A stretch of DNA of 64,000 nucleotides from an uncultured bacterium (lineage in GTDB: Bacteria > Cyanobacteriota > Vampirovibrionia > Gastranaerophilales > Gastranaerophilaceae). The notes beneath the pieces are model-generated. The model had not been told where the DNA came from, searched no databases, and saw only the letters and a list, made by a program, of their open reading frames with translations. A program made the translations under genes and the position numbers. Positions 40,301 through 45,976 of the stretch are shown piece after piece; the first letter of the stretch is position 1; each line of letters begins with the position of its first letter. The DNA is taken from assembly GCA_902765215.1 (NCBI GenBank), contig CACWZA010000005.1:62001-126000 (forward strand), in the 5' to 3' direction.

Positions 40301-40921
40301 CAACGGGATGACGCTCCTGTATTAAAAGGTTACTTTGCTCATCCGATTAAAGCAAAAGGAAAAGGTCAAGAAATTACCCACAAGCAGGTTACCGACTTTG
40401 TAAATGCAATTAAACAAGCAACAACAGAAGAAGAATTGAATCAAATTTTGTTAGATGTTCGTGAGTTCAAAATGTTTAAGGGCCGTAAACAGTTAAGATC
40501 TGCAATTAAAGCACGTAAAAAGGAATTAGCTTCATCTGATGATGCTTACAAAGCTAAAAAACATGATAAAGCAGAACGCAAATTAGATGTTGCTCATGAG
40601 CGTTATGATTATTCTCAATATAAGAAAACGGGTGAAGCACCTGACGGACACGCTGTTTATAAACAACCAAATCTGTTCCAGAGATACATATTAGGTAAAA
40701 AGGAACACATAAAAGTCAATGATGGAACAACAGAACAAAAATCTGAAAACAATCAGGTTCTGTTTGATGATAGTATCCCTGAAATTGACTCTGCTACTCA
40801 AGAGAAATTGAAAAATTTCACCAATGATGTCGGAAAACCTGATTTAGCTGATTCATCTCAGAATGTTGATGAAAACGAAGTAAAACGCACATTTGATATT
40901 GATGATAATTTCTTCGGATAA
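31343..40921 (+). CDS. Giant modular repeat protein (3192 aa), lineage-specific
   Basis: A single uninterrupted frame; function unknown. Residues 4-118 hold two copies of a 50-residue tyrosine-rich repeat (SGSNTGDYY and KGSKTGRYY). Residues 134-300 contain repeated D-E-x-G modules and a hydrophobic Ala/Val hairpin (about 236-280) shared with the proteins at 11603 and 14325. Residues 300-1000 carry SHOCT-like helical hairpins. An 8-residue repeat (EVVAKAED) lies at about 1038-1075. YD/RHS-like beta repeats follow (about 1120-1375), then several FNGKxY...DG modules. A domain of about 210 residues is duplicated (1936-2135 and 2145-2362). It has no signal peptide, transmembrane C-terminus or recognisable toxin domain. 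A very large secreted or surface protein using a non-classical route is the most economical guess. The ATG has AAAGGAAG upstream. Confidence 0.85.
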   Translation: MADKFKISGSNTGDYYQINNGKREYFDKNGNPLDQSVFLDRNNAQIDKKGAMRKKENLSQNGLVKHYVKGSKTGRYYTVDDNGNKAYYAADGTSLNETYFLKAEGVTKNSAGEIVKVNKKNGTAKNQPKQQQEKEVGFLEGLWESTKGAINGAYNIAKSAVTDDEGNFDLKAGAKKVWKATKNVFRDETGKVSLKGAWQALKSAGKGIWDSGAKMVKGMFCNPDGSWDAWSIAKGVGTLAAFGVAIWFAAPVVAAALGVSAATAGVIVGTAAAAPLIIEGANNFFSGANKVMDTAEEEDLVKAGQMAKDAVREQSEGATDVVMGELMRRGMAKGASHHVKSYEANLAKTSAKVSSQGLKTTYKINARSQALIKTYVDGAKSAAQVVRHPVKTGKAIGKGTVDYIDRTVTRKTRKGFSERIKDSSPDEMQGLFEEIAQDEVMKPSSKARALKELAERAEEEGMEDFANTVRDQIQTKKYTQINSEIDNLATRRKLFTRRKVARTEVPEGKVEKIETKIDAAVEKGQITENQADALRTKLAEQQDGIRSYSRVNEQLSDKKHTVQLDEDFDLNIENIKNPKQRDSLMKKVEGSKLSVEEKMTVLQKILDNCESEADVLDFNFRVRSRKMGLKSKDQRALQRLAYQKLQTINPKRYSEIDGLAQMVRDDAKDFQSKADNLVDALENRAGKRHWWNRKRDVSDAEKANAKYAQEYAEQHLADVTKAAQAERTAEFRAQMEKGKGLKKLGEKINKACDNKEITEAQRDALLDELPKAKENLQSKKNYDKLAKKAAKTKDIQATFDEIENAHANGDITAEQRVELLDKLSERKNQLLEKSQKAKFNELKKKVKNTDDVDVTRQELSDAYMNDEISDGQYAELKNKLSQREEKINKGRNEEAPEIVDDEIIEEELPVADMEVEPTAPQIERAEQLGNMADRGITTSEELWNEYLSDKITHKQYIDLMGRLDKAERTIPGKDPITTDEAIDNFLKETEKTESELRKDTYFDENNELYSRRPESEEVIGAEEIKAPKADEVAPKAEEVVAKAEDEVVAKVEDDVVAKAEDEVVAKAEDEVVAKGEVVDETSTEAVTEAPVETSTVVEEPVPEVKIPELTEKLGDAQTKTFEPTLDAEGNFETIEFNGKKFTHSVEQHNKYIAEDGTEMYHSSTFNDNYRAYTINKPGEPTRIIHVTPDNNIYCEVTAIKGQHGTIYNKSVSYNKGKISEIKETNTTYNELGKPSRVETIEKDPYGENGAARIGTETQTFEYNDAGKTTKRTTQTKSKYGNESTNVEDYQYDLQNRQTGYQETVDGVVRKQISNDFTDTNNPKLITHKVETRYDINGKNPTVSESNMTYDAKSRRASYEYKVDGETRVKAKYSGFNDEGGYAWDGETGEVFSSPRIVEVELPQGHQPFDIPKGTNIKYTLGENGKYTKVEINGKSYPIEEDGSFIYKDAQFSHGSYPLETVDSHIYMDISWVKKGTKPTILKEIDGIDVAQKPKIDTYRQIFEKCNDETSLDALSAKIREHNDKSGLFDTNGKRNALLKEIEAKKQQLNTVEVKFEGEAPELLSQDPVAEGLARIDRLSSKEDVQALMDKCKTPDELVALDNKLFALQEKTGKRLSDADINALRFECDIRQQESFGGFKRVFDDNGNVVKIEANGKMFELKDGKYVAEDNSTFKLGRISEITDSQGREINTYYTTGTSVKYSYSGNNVIRIEANAFEKTYTYTNDVKTGGTIKFTDKADGFKKGDFVEFTLKEDGTFKTVKINGQDIPVREDGTFILDTENSYFKTRKYTFDDGGIYSIKGEETTETTTVKRPEQRVNNGVNEKPVEPTAKGTSQIENGKLKVENDVQEVGQAVPDATGAKSETTWDTSSPEALDRQLAVRLRKMEKQKYDMDAYEALRKEIMELDIEDNVKLDLVDRLDLQEKSHRINPDPQAEVVKPAQPATKPARQYNMEDTIVCEYRVGEQDIFNTSKCDHYDYRNYKEDTEYTFKGEKRTIIVENAIGSKRSKVTDGYRNGDVIAVDVKGEVSAAKRKAIHKAMQDAVTDADMKALPKKVQDIMNDNSTTTKQIKVGDEVVDYVVDSDGCLVSVGKANLQGRNDNFTFTMYGDEYVFSDGTIRFSKKGTPKTEPQPGAEVGQAVSDATGAKPAQPVESVKPAQPARQYTTNDIRIGKTSAKWGGNSTVVNPDQGMLLDIRPDGHGGFDSSANVTNWSQYGDYVTFMEKGEVRTAIIQDLGETPLGKTMSGVRGGDNITVAVKDKISIAKCKRIHQAIKDIKTEAELETLPQKVNEILNDNSTTTKQIKVGDTTYDYVVDSDGCLVKIGNDEVPFKKDNIPSFKIEGDEYTEYSYENGEIKIIKKGAPKTEPTAQQHAEQSATGGTKKPAEMSGSELDAAYEHFETQIDGSEYYFKDWKDSNGIVETRIIRNGKVVEPNAEGIYEINGKKYTLKDGELKDVTEQPSPEFKADDVAPNEGEHIGGEVEDPALIQANFTKDVQAIANETNVTRLKNLKSEIDTSDGFKDYSSEQKQALKQAVADRIDEIQERNYQSLEERIANAETEEQVDAIYEDQVELWKNDEINSNQSIELTKKRQAKIDEINNKSTAEPVEIPELDELFSVRTEDMYVHNIGLKEGKLVQFDGELLSKPVADGETFTFKGKEYKFENRGIKEVKAEEAVSSETPVPTRDDLAAEESINITSDFDKIADETAYKTMENRIKNSTVLNDTEKADLLALLEREKGGFKPAERVSVADDIAKSDVDGAVREQTLGDKAKSLLGATIIKPFKVAGFVAAANEMGNLIPDNNGVDEQLPIADDVVSEEITDTDDETVISDELIERGDETEEVDNDSSANEKSEDDYKQEIEGAQTQDELDNIEKAIENSNLSDSVKDQIRALIEARRKALEAENNAADNATTVAVGDETVTVSKAGDKTVVKDSNGNEIKQNNDGTYTIGGKKYNYRDGKFTPVQDNSSSGSGNSGVTQDKVKKQVQRDDAPVLKGYFAHPIKAKGKGQEITHKQVTDFVNAIKQATTEEELNQILLDVREFKMFKGRKQLRSAIKARKKELASSDDAYKAKKHDKAERKLDVAHERYDYSQYKKTGEAPDGHAVYKQPNLFQRYILGKKEHIKVNDGTTEQKSENNQVLFDDSIPEIDSATQEKLKNFTNDVGKPDLADSSQNVDENEVKRTFDIDDNFFG
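34454..34567 (+). repeat. 24-bp tandem repeat encoding EVVAKAED
   Basis: Four full copies and one partial copy of a 24-bp unit (GAAGTTGTAGCGAAAGCT followed by GAAGAC or GAAGAT), within the giant gene. The copies differ by one to three bases, so the expansion is recent. The antisense frames over this block are low-complexity shadows. Confidence 0.9.
36887..36925 (+). repeat. 39-bp in-frame palindromic repeat, copy 1
   Basis: Contains the palindrome GTCAGGCAGTGCCTGAC and encodes EVGQAVPDATGAK inside the giant protein. It is directly preceded by an AT-rich stretch encoding QIENGKLKVEN. Copy 2 is at 37742-37780 with one base changed. Confidence 0.8.
37742..37780 (+). repeat. 39-bp in-frame palindromic repeat, copy 2
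   Basis: Matches 36887-36925 at 38 of 39 bases; the single change (C to T) breaks the palindrome. It lies at the junction of the two tandem domain copies of the giant protein. Confidence 0.8.
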
Positions 40922-40938
40922 GTCTATATTTTGACAGT

Positions 40939-40971
40939 AAAAAAGAGGTTGATAAAATCAACCTCTTTTTT
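40939..40971. terminator. Bidirectional intrinsic terminator
   Basis: AAAAAGAGGTTGAT-AAA-ATCAACCTCTTTTTT between the giant gene and the convergent uvrC. Confidence 0.9.
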
Positions 40972-40983
40972 GTTTGGTAGTTT

Positions 40984-42645
40984 TTATGCTTCTTTTATTG
41001 CCGCTTTTGAACGCAAATCTCTGTGGTATGTTATTGCGAATCTGTGGGCTTCATCTCTTATCCTTTGAATTAAAAACATCGCATTTGAGTCAATTGGTAT
41101 CCTTATCGGTCTTGATTTGTTTGGCAAAAAGACTTCTTCTTCCCGTTTTGCGAGAGAAACGATATCAATACCCTCAACTCCCATTTCGTTTACTACTTCC
41201 ATTACAGAGGACAGCTGCCCTTTTCCGCCGTCAATAATAATTAAATCAGGTTTCTCCCACTTCTTTTCCCCAAGTCTTGAAAGTCGTCTTGTTAAAACCT
41301 CTTTCATTGATAAAAAGTCGTCAGGTTTTCCTTCAGTCGATTTGATTTTGAATTTTCTGTAATCTGTTTTTTTACTCAGCCCGTTGTAGAATACGACCAT
41401 TGATGCGACTGTATTTGTACCTTGTATATGAGAAATATCATAACACTCAATCCGATGCGGGAAGTTATTCAGCTTCAGTTTTTCCTGTAAATATTTCCCA
41501 ACCTCGTTGAAATCATCTCTTATAGATGCCATTTTCTTTATTCTGGCTGTTTCAAAAAGGTTCTGTACATTCTTCTGCGCAAGTGCTGAAAGTTCTTTCC
41601 CCTGTTTTGCCCTGCCGTAGCCTATTTTAACTTTTTTGTGCGATATTACTTCAAGCCAGTTTTGGTAAAGCTGTTTTTCCCCTGCGTCTTCTAAATCAGG
41701 TGATACTATCCTGTCCGGAAATTCCAGCATAAGGTTTGTGTAATATTCCTGAAAAAATGTTTTGAAAAATTCTGTTTTATCTTCGTTTTCGACAAAATAT
41801 GTGAAGTCTTTTTTGTCTATAAGACGGCCTTCTCTTATCAAAAGAATAGTTATTGCAAAGATACCTTCTTCGTATATGGTTGCAATAATATCCTCGTTTA
41901 ATCGGTTGTTTTCGTATACGACCTTTTGATGTTCCAGTGTGCGTTGCAAATCAAGATAGCTGTCGCGCATTTTTGCTGCTTTTTCAAACTGTTCTGTTTT
42001 AGAGTATTCTTCCATTTGAGATTTGATTTTTTTTATCAGTTCTGTTTGTTTGCCTGATAAAAACAGTTCCACCTGTGATACAAGTTCCTGATATTCTTCA
42101 GGGGTTACTTTGCCCTGACAGGGTGCAAGACACTTCCCTATATGGTAATAAAGGCAGGGCCTGTTTGTGAACTTAGGGGTTTTACATTGTTTTAACGGGA
42201 AGATTTTCTTTAGAAAATCAAGTGTTGAATACATTGCTTTCCCGTTCGTGTATGGCCCGTAGAATCGCCCTTTATCCTGATTCATATTCTTCTTTCGGAC
42301 AACGGTTATTCGCGGATAGTCCTCGTCTGTGATAAGAAAATACGGGTATTTTTTATCGTCTTTTAAAAGAATGTTGTATCTGGGTTTGTGCTTTTTGATA
42401 AGATGTGCTTCCAGAATCAGTGCTTCAACCTCTGAATCTGTGATGATGTATTCCATCTTTTCAATTTTAGAAACGAGTACCGCAACTTTTACGCGGTCGT
42501 GTTTTTTGTGAAAATAACTTGAAACCCTGCGTTTTAGGTTCTTTGCCTTGCCCACATAGATTATTTCCCCGTTTTTGTCGTAATAGATATAGCATCCGGG
42601 AAGTGTCGGTACAAGTTTTAAGGTTTCTTCCAGTTCTTTGTTCAT
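40984..42645 (-). CDS. uvrC: Excinuclease ABC subunit C lacking the C-terminal HhH domain
   Basis: UvrC makes both incisions in nucleotide excision repair. It has 553 residues. The GIY-YIG nuclease (LPGCYIYYDKNGEIIYVGKAKNLKRRV) is at 15-43. The UVR helical hairpin (MEEYSKTEQFEKAAKMRD) is near 210. The RNase H-like 5' incision domain has IECYDISHIQGTNTVASMV and DLIIIDGGKGQL. It ends RIRDEAHRFAITYHRDLRSKAAIKEA, exactly where other UvrC proteins continue into a tandem helix-hairpin-helix of about 60 residues. The stop is followed at once by the terminator, so the domain is not simply out of frame. 3' incision should be possible; DNA binding for the 5' incision may be altered. Confidence 0.95.
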   Translation of the reverse strand: MNKELEETLKLVPTLPGCYIYYDKNGEIIYVGKAKNLKRRVSSYFHKKHDRVKVAVLVSKIEKMEYIITDSEVEALILEAHLIKKHKPRYNILLKDDKKYPYFLITDEDYPRITVVRKKNMNQDKGRFYGPYTNGKAMYSTLDFLKKIFPLKQCKTPKFTNRPCLYYHIGKCLAPCQGKVTPEEYQELVSQVELFLSGKQTELIKKIKSQMEEYSKTEQFEKAAKMRDSYLDLQRTLEHQKVVYENNRLNEDIIATIYEEGIFAITILLIREGRLIDKKDFTYFVENEDKTEFFKTFFQEYYTNLMLEFPDRIVSPDLEDAGEKQLYQNWLEVISHKKVKIGYGRAKQGKELSALAQKNVQNLFETARIKKMASIRDDFNEVGKYLQEKLKLNNFPHRIECYDISHIQGTNTVASMVVFYNGLSKKTDYRKFKIKSTEGKPDDFLSMKEVLTRRLSRLGEKKWEKPDLIIIDGGKGQLSSVMEVVNEMGVEGIDIVSLAKREEEVFLPNKSRPIRIPIDSNAMFLIQRIRDEAHRFAITYHRDLRSKAAIKEA

Positions 42646-42689
42646 AACTTAATTATAGCATATTGTGCAGATAGGGTAAATTCTTGTTA

Positions 42690-43334
42690 TTAAACTAATT
42701 CTAAAATTTCATCAGGTGAATAGATAAGTGTTTCTGCCCCGTTTTCATATAAAAAGCTTATTGGCTTATACCCCCATGTTACGGATAGACAAGGTATCCC
42801 GACATTTTCTGCTGTTTGGATATCAACCTCTGAGTCGCCAACATATATACACTGTTCCTTTGTAACATTTAGTTCTTTTAATACTTCTAAAACCGAGTCA
42901 GGTGCGGGTTTTTTCGCTACATTGTCTCTTTGACCTATTGCAGAGTCGATTAAGCCGTCGAAATAAGTCTTGCACAATTCTTTTACTGCGCTGTCAAATT
43001 TGTTTGAAACAACTGCAGTATTGTAGTCTTGCGCCTTCATAGCTTTCAGCATATCAATTATACCGTCATACGGTTTTGTTTTGTTGTACATGTTTTGTGA
43101 GTAGTGTTCTTTAAATATTTTTAAACATTCATCAAAGTTTGGATCGTCTTTTCCTTGAGGAAGTGCGCGTTCTATAAGCAGGTGCACACCGTTTCCGACG
43201 AAGTTTGTGATTTCTTCAATTGTTCTTTTTGGGTAATTAAATTGTTCCAGCGCATAATTTGTGCTGTCTGTTAAATCTTCTATTGTGTAGAGTAGTGTGC
43301 CGTCTAAGTCAAAAATAACTGTGTTTATTGTCAT
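42690..43334 (-). CDS. gph: HAD phosphatase, phosphoglycolate phosphatase-like
   Basis: 214 residues. Motif I VIFDLDGTLLYT, motif II VVSNK, motif III lysine in AKKPAPDSV, and motif IV YVGDSEVDIQTAENVG are all present. A small helical C1 cap follows motif I. This is the usual form of Gph/PpaX-like enzymes. The start overlaps the end of the upstream metallophosphoesterase gene by 4 nt, so the pair is co-translated. The exact substrate is uncertain. Confidence 0.85.
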   Translation of the reverse strand: MTINTVIFDLDGTLLYTIEDLTDSTNYALEQFNYPKRTIEEITNFVGNGVHLLIERALPQGKDDPNFDECLKIFKEHYSQNMYNKTKPYDGIIDMLKAMKAQDYNTAVVSNKFDSAVKELCKTYFDGLIDSAIGQRDNVAKKPAPDSVLEVLKELNVTKEQCIYVGDSEVDIQTAENVGIPCLSVTWGYKPISFLYENGAETLIYSPDEILELV

Positions 43335-44113
43335 TGCTTAATATCCTTCAGTAAGGTGTATATTTCGCAGCCATTATCGGTTTCTATATCGATAATTTTA
43401 TATGTTCCGTTTTGCGAGCGGGGTGAAGTTATGTGGTAAACCCCGTTGTACATTATTTCATCATTTTTGTCGTAATGCCCCGTTATTACTGCAATTACAT
43501 TTGTATGTTTACTTAGCATCTGCATATATTCTAAAATATTGTAGGTGTAGTAATATTCGTTATTAGGTTTGTTTGCAAGCGGAAAGTGCTGCAATATAAC
43601 GACTTTGTTCTTTTGATATTTAGTCAGTTGTTTTCCCACCCAGTCTATTGTTTGTTGTGTGTAGTAACCGCTTGCTGTTGGTATAAGTTCTTTGCTCCCG
43701 TCCACAACGATAAACACAATATCACCTTTTTTGAAGGTGTAGTTTGTTGATTTTGGATGAAGTCTGTTATATTTTCTAACTATCTTCATATATGTTGCTT
43801 TGTCTAAGTCGTGCGTTTTTGAAACGTCTTTGTTCCCAAGTACAACGTAGTATGGTTTATTTAACCTTTTTGCATCATTAAGAAAGTGTCTGAGGTTTGT
43901 TTGATTTGCTTTCCCGATATTGTTCCCTGTGAATACAACAAAATCAATGTCCGGAGTTTTGTTAATATCCTGAATTATTTTATTAAGAGTTTCAGATTGA
44001 CCTTTGTAGTACATATCCGTAACTTGTGCAAACTTTATATTCTTTGCTAAACAGGTTGTTGCAGTTGATATTATTAGTAAGAACAAGAATAATAGTTTGT
44101 AAAACTTCTTCAT
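43331..44113 (-). CDS. Exported calcineurin-like metallophosphoesterase with degenerate active site
   Basis: 260 residues with a signal peptide (MKKFYKLLFLFLLIISTATTCLA, cleaved after about 23). The fold follows the calcineurin-like family, but most metal ligands differ. D-x-H reads TDMYY (His to Tyr), GD reads FTGNN (Asp to Asn), GNH(D/E) reads LGNKD (His to Lys) and GHxH reads TGHYD (second His to Asp). Only the central LQHFPL histidine and the first Asp remain. The family hydrolyses phosphate esters with two metals; this one is probably inactive or uses a different mechanism. It overlaps the HAD gene by 4 nt. Confidence 0.8.
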   Translation of the reverse strand: MKKFYKLLFLFLLIISTATTCLAKNIKFAQVTDMYYKGQSETLNKIIQDINKTPDIDFVVFTGNNIGKANQTNLRHFLNDAKRLNKPYYVVLGNKDVSKTHDLDKATYMKIVRKYNRLHPKSTNYTFKKGDIVFIVVDGSKELIPTASGYYTQQTIDWVGKQLTKYQKNKVVILQHFPLANKPNNEYYYTYNILEYMQMLSKHTNVIAVITGHYDKNDEIMYNGVYHITSPRSQNGTYKIIDIETDNGCEIYTLLKDIKQ

Positions 44114-44212
44114 TTATGTGCTCCCTAAACTGTCTTTTGTACTATTAGGATACCACAAATAATAATATCTTTCCATTAAAAAAGTGCGTGTTATATGTGG
44201 ATTTTAAGCGAT

Positions 44213-44286
44213 TGTTAACAAATGTAACAAAATAAATACATGCTGAAATTGGATATTTTTTAAATACTTTATATATATGTAACAAG
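44213..44286 (+). promoter_or_regulatory. Three TGTAACAARA-type sites upstream of the coiled-coil gene
   Basis: TGTTAACAAA and TGTAACAAAA are placed head to tail with a 10-nt period (about 44213-44232), and TGTAACAAGA lies at 44277-44286. These are 113-187 nt before ATG 44400. The 286-bp gap is otherwise without a gene. Confidence 0.5.
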
Positions 44287-44399
44287 ATAGAGAGAGTACA
44301 TATACGCGACAGGTGTATTAGCTCAAAAATGATGCACACTGAGTATGCACATTCAATGTCGAGTTACGAGTGTTACTACCCAATAAGGAGCTTTTAGCG

Positions 44400-45635
44400 A
44401 TGGATGGAATAAATCACAGCTATCGACATGGCCGACACGGGGCTGATATGCGAATGGATCAGCTTGAAAGTTTTAAAGCCAATAACTATGTTATTGATAT
44501 TTTTAACAATGGTGGCGGCATCTCTTATAGTGGACCTTCTAAAACAGAGCAAATATTAGGAGGTTTATTCCAGGCCGCAGGGATTGGTTTAGAGCTTTAT
44601 GCTATGTCTAAGTGTTATGCTGCTCCTACTACCGGTGGTGGCGGTGGCGCAGGTGCTGCTGCCATGGGTTCTGCCGTTAATACTAAAATTCAGGCTCAGG
44701 CAACAATTGATATGATTGATGCTGAGCTAAAGGTAAAAGAAGCTGAACTTAAAGAAATTAATGAAGGCACTCAAGAAGCACAGTTAAAGAAAGATTTAGA
44801 AGCTTTGAATCAGTCTGCAGGTTTAGATAAGGCTGCGACAGAAGACCCTGATAATGTAAAACTGCTTGCTGAAGCAAGAACTGAGTTGGCAAATATTAAG
44901 GCTGATAAAGCATCTATTCAGTCACTTGATACACAAATTTCAGGTTTATCAATGACAACGATTACCGGTCAGACTTTGAAGCCTGGTGATAGTATTGATG
45001 AGTCAAAATATAACCCTGGGAAATTAAAGTCTGGCGATGCTGGTTATGATGCTATTCAGCAAAATATAAATGCCGATAAAGCAAAATTAGCTGATTTAAA
45101 TGAGCAAGATAAAAAATTAAAAGAAGATAAAGCAGCAATAGAAAAGAAATATGCTAATGGTATTGAGGCAGCAGAGGCGAAAGCTAAAGAGAATATAGAG
45201 ACACTTGAAGCTAAAAATGCAAATTCAAAAAGTGCTGATTGTAAAATATCATCAAAAGAATATGAAACCAAAAAAGCAGAAATACAGAAGAAAATAGCAA
45301 CGCTTGAATCTAAAAAGTCCGGTAAAGAAACTTTAGAAACTTATATTAAAAGTCTGAAGCAACAAAGGGTGAAAGCCGAAACTTTAATTGTTCAGGCAAA
45401 TGCATCGTTAAGCGGTATTAAAGCAACACAAGCTGAGATACAAAAGACAGATAATGAAATAGATAATTTGCAGGCAACAAAGAAAACGACCAAAAAGTAC
45501 AAGGATGATGGTACTAAACGAAACATGTGGCAGCGTTTCTGGGGAACAGGAAAGTCACAATATACAAAGAATCTTGAACAGCAAATTGCAGATAAAAAAG
45601 ATTACCGAAACGGATTATCCGGTGGTTATTCATAA
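44400..45635 (+). CDS. Lineage-specific coiled-coil protein with Gly-rich hydrophobic head
   Basis: 411 residues from ATG 44400, chosen for AAGGAG 9 nt upstream; an earlier ATG at 44370 is less good. The first 40 residues are polar and rich in His, Arg and Asn. Residues 55-90 are hydrophobic and glycine-rich (ILGGLFQAAGIGLELYAM, then a run of Gly before AGAAAMG). From about 100 to 390 it is a continuous coiled coil rich in Lys, Glu, Ala and Asp with heptad spacing. The C-terminus is basic (MWQRFWGTGKSQYTK). I do not recognise a family. Secretion-apparatus substrates and phage-like tail or tape proteins can look similar, but no partner genes are present. Confidence 0.8.
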   Translation: MDGINHSYRHGRHGADMRMDQLESFKANNYVIDIFNNGGGISYSGPSKTEQILGGLFQAAGIGLELYAMSKCYAAPTTGGGGGAGAAAMGSAVNTKIQAQATIDMIDAELKVKEAELKEINEGTQEAQLKKDLEALNQSAGLDKAATEDPDNVKLLAEARTELANIKADKASIQSLDTQISGLSMTTITGQTLKPGDSIDESKYNPGKLKSGDAGYDAIQQNINADKAKLADLNEQDKKLKEDKAAIEKKYANGIEAAEAKAKENIETLEAKNANSKSADCKISSKEYETKKAEIQKKIATLESKKSGKETLETYIKSLKQQRVKAETLIVQANASLSGIKATQAEIQKTDNEIDNLQATKKTTKKYKDDGTKRNMWQRFWGTGKSQYTKNLEQQIADKKDYRNGLSGGYS

Positions 45636-45668
45636 AAAAAAGACTTCTGAAAAGAAGTCTTTTTTTTT
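45634..45668 (+). terminator. Intrinsic terminator of the coiled-coil gene, copy of the tRNA-Arg terminator
   Basis: AAAAAGACTTCT-GAAA-AGAAGTCTTTTT. The same stem recurs at 45939-45968 beside tRNA-Arg, so the terminator and the tRNA 3' end appear to have been duplicated together. Confidence 0.85.
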
Positions 45669-45672
45669 GTAA

Positions 45673-45697
45673 TTTTTATTAAAAAACACGCCCAGAG
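45673..45697. repeat. Direct repeat of the tRNA-Arg 3' end (distal copy)
   Basis: 25 bp identical to 45963-45987. The last 11 (CACGCCCAGAG) are the reverse complement of the tRNA-Arg 3' end; the rest is the flank. It bounds the structured element at 45698-45855. Confidence 0.88.
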
Positions 45698-45855
45698 AAG
45701 GACTCCGTTGGCGGACAGCAAAAGGTGACTAAATGTCACGTTTTGCGTAGATATATGCTAAATCTTGCGGGAAAGAGTAAGCCAATGGAGGGGAGAACCC
45801 TTGGGTGAGAATCCTGAAAATAATAAAAGAGGCATCTCGTGATGCCTCTTTTATT
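45698..45855. other. Structured element A beside tRNA-Arg
   Basis: No reading frame. It starts GGACTC. The outer stem is CTCCGTTGGC/GCCAATGGAG and the inner hairpin is GCAAAAGGTGAC-TAAAT-GTCACGTTTTGC with one mismatch. The tail GGAGAACCCTTGGGTGAGAATCC is related to that of element B. It ends with its own terminator hairpin AAAAGAGGCATC-TCGT-GATGCCTCTTTT (45825-45852). It looks like a complete small RNA unit on the plus strand, with anti-tRNA sequence at its 5' end, but transcription is unproven. Confidence 0.6.
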
Positions 45856-45866
45856 CACGCCCAGAG
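45856..45866. repeat. Direct repeat of the tRNA-Arg 3' end (middle copy)
   Basis: CACGCCCAGAG, identical to the 3' end of tRNA-Arg in reverse complement, preceded by TTTTATT as in the other copies but without the A6 run. Confidence 0.85.
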
Positions 45867-45935
45867 ACTCTGCCGAAGAAAAAGATTGAGTATCTTTTTC
45901 TGAGAGGTAGAACCCCCGAGGGGGTGAGAATCCAA
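45867..45935. other. Structured element B beside tRNA-Arg
   Basis: Begins ACTCTGCCGAA, then the perfect 9-bp hairpin GAAAAAGAT-TGAGT-ATCTTTTTC (45878-45900), then TGAGAGGTAGAACCC and a CCCCCGAGGGGG hairpin before GTGAGAATCC. Head, loop and tail match the element beside tRNA-Glu, with compensatory changes in the stem. It is followed by a terminator hairpin at 45939-45968. Confidence 0.65.
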
Positions 45936-45938
45936 AAT

Positions 45939-45968
45939 AAAAAGACTTCTCTAAAAGAAGTCTTTTTA
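45939..45968. terminator. Terminator between element B and tRNA-Arg
   Basis: AAAAAGACTTCT-CTAA-AAGAAGTCTTTTT. Symmetric, so it can end tRNA-Arg transcription on the minus strand and any element transcript on the plus strand. Confidence 0.85.
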
Positions 45969-45976
45969 TTAAAAAA

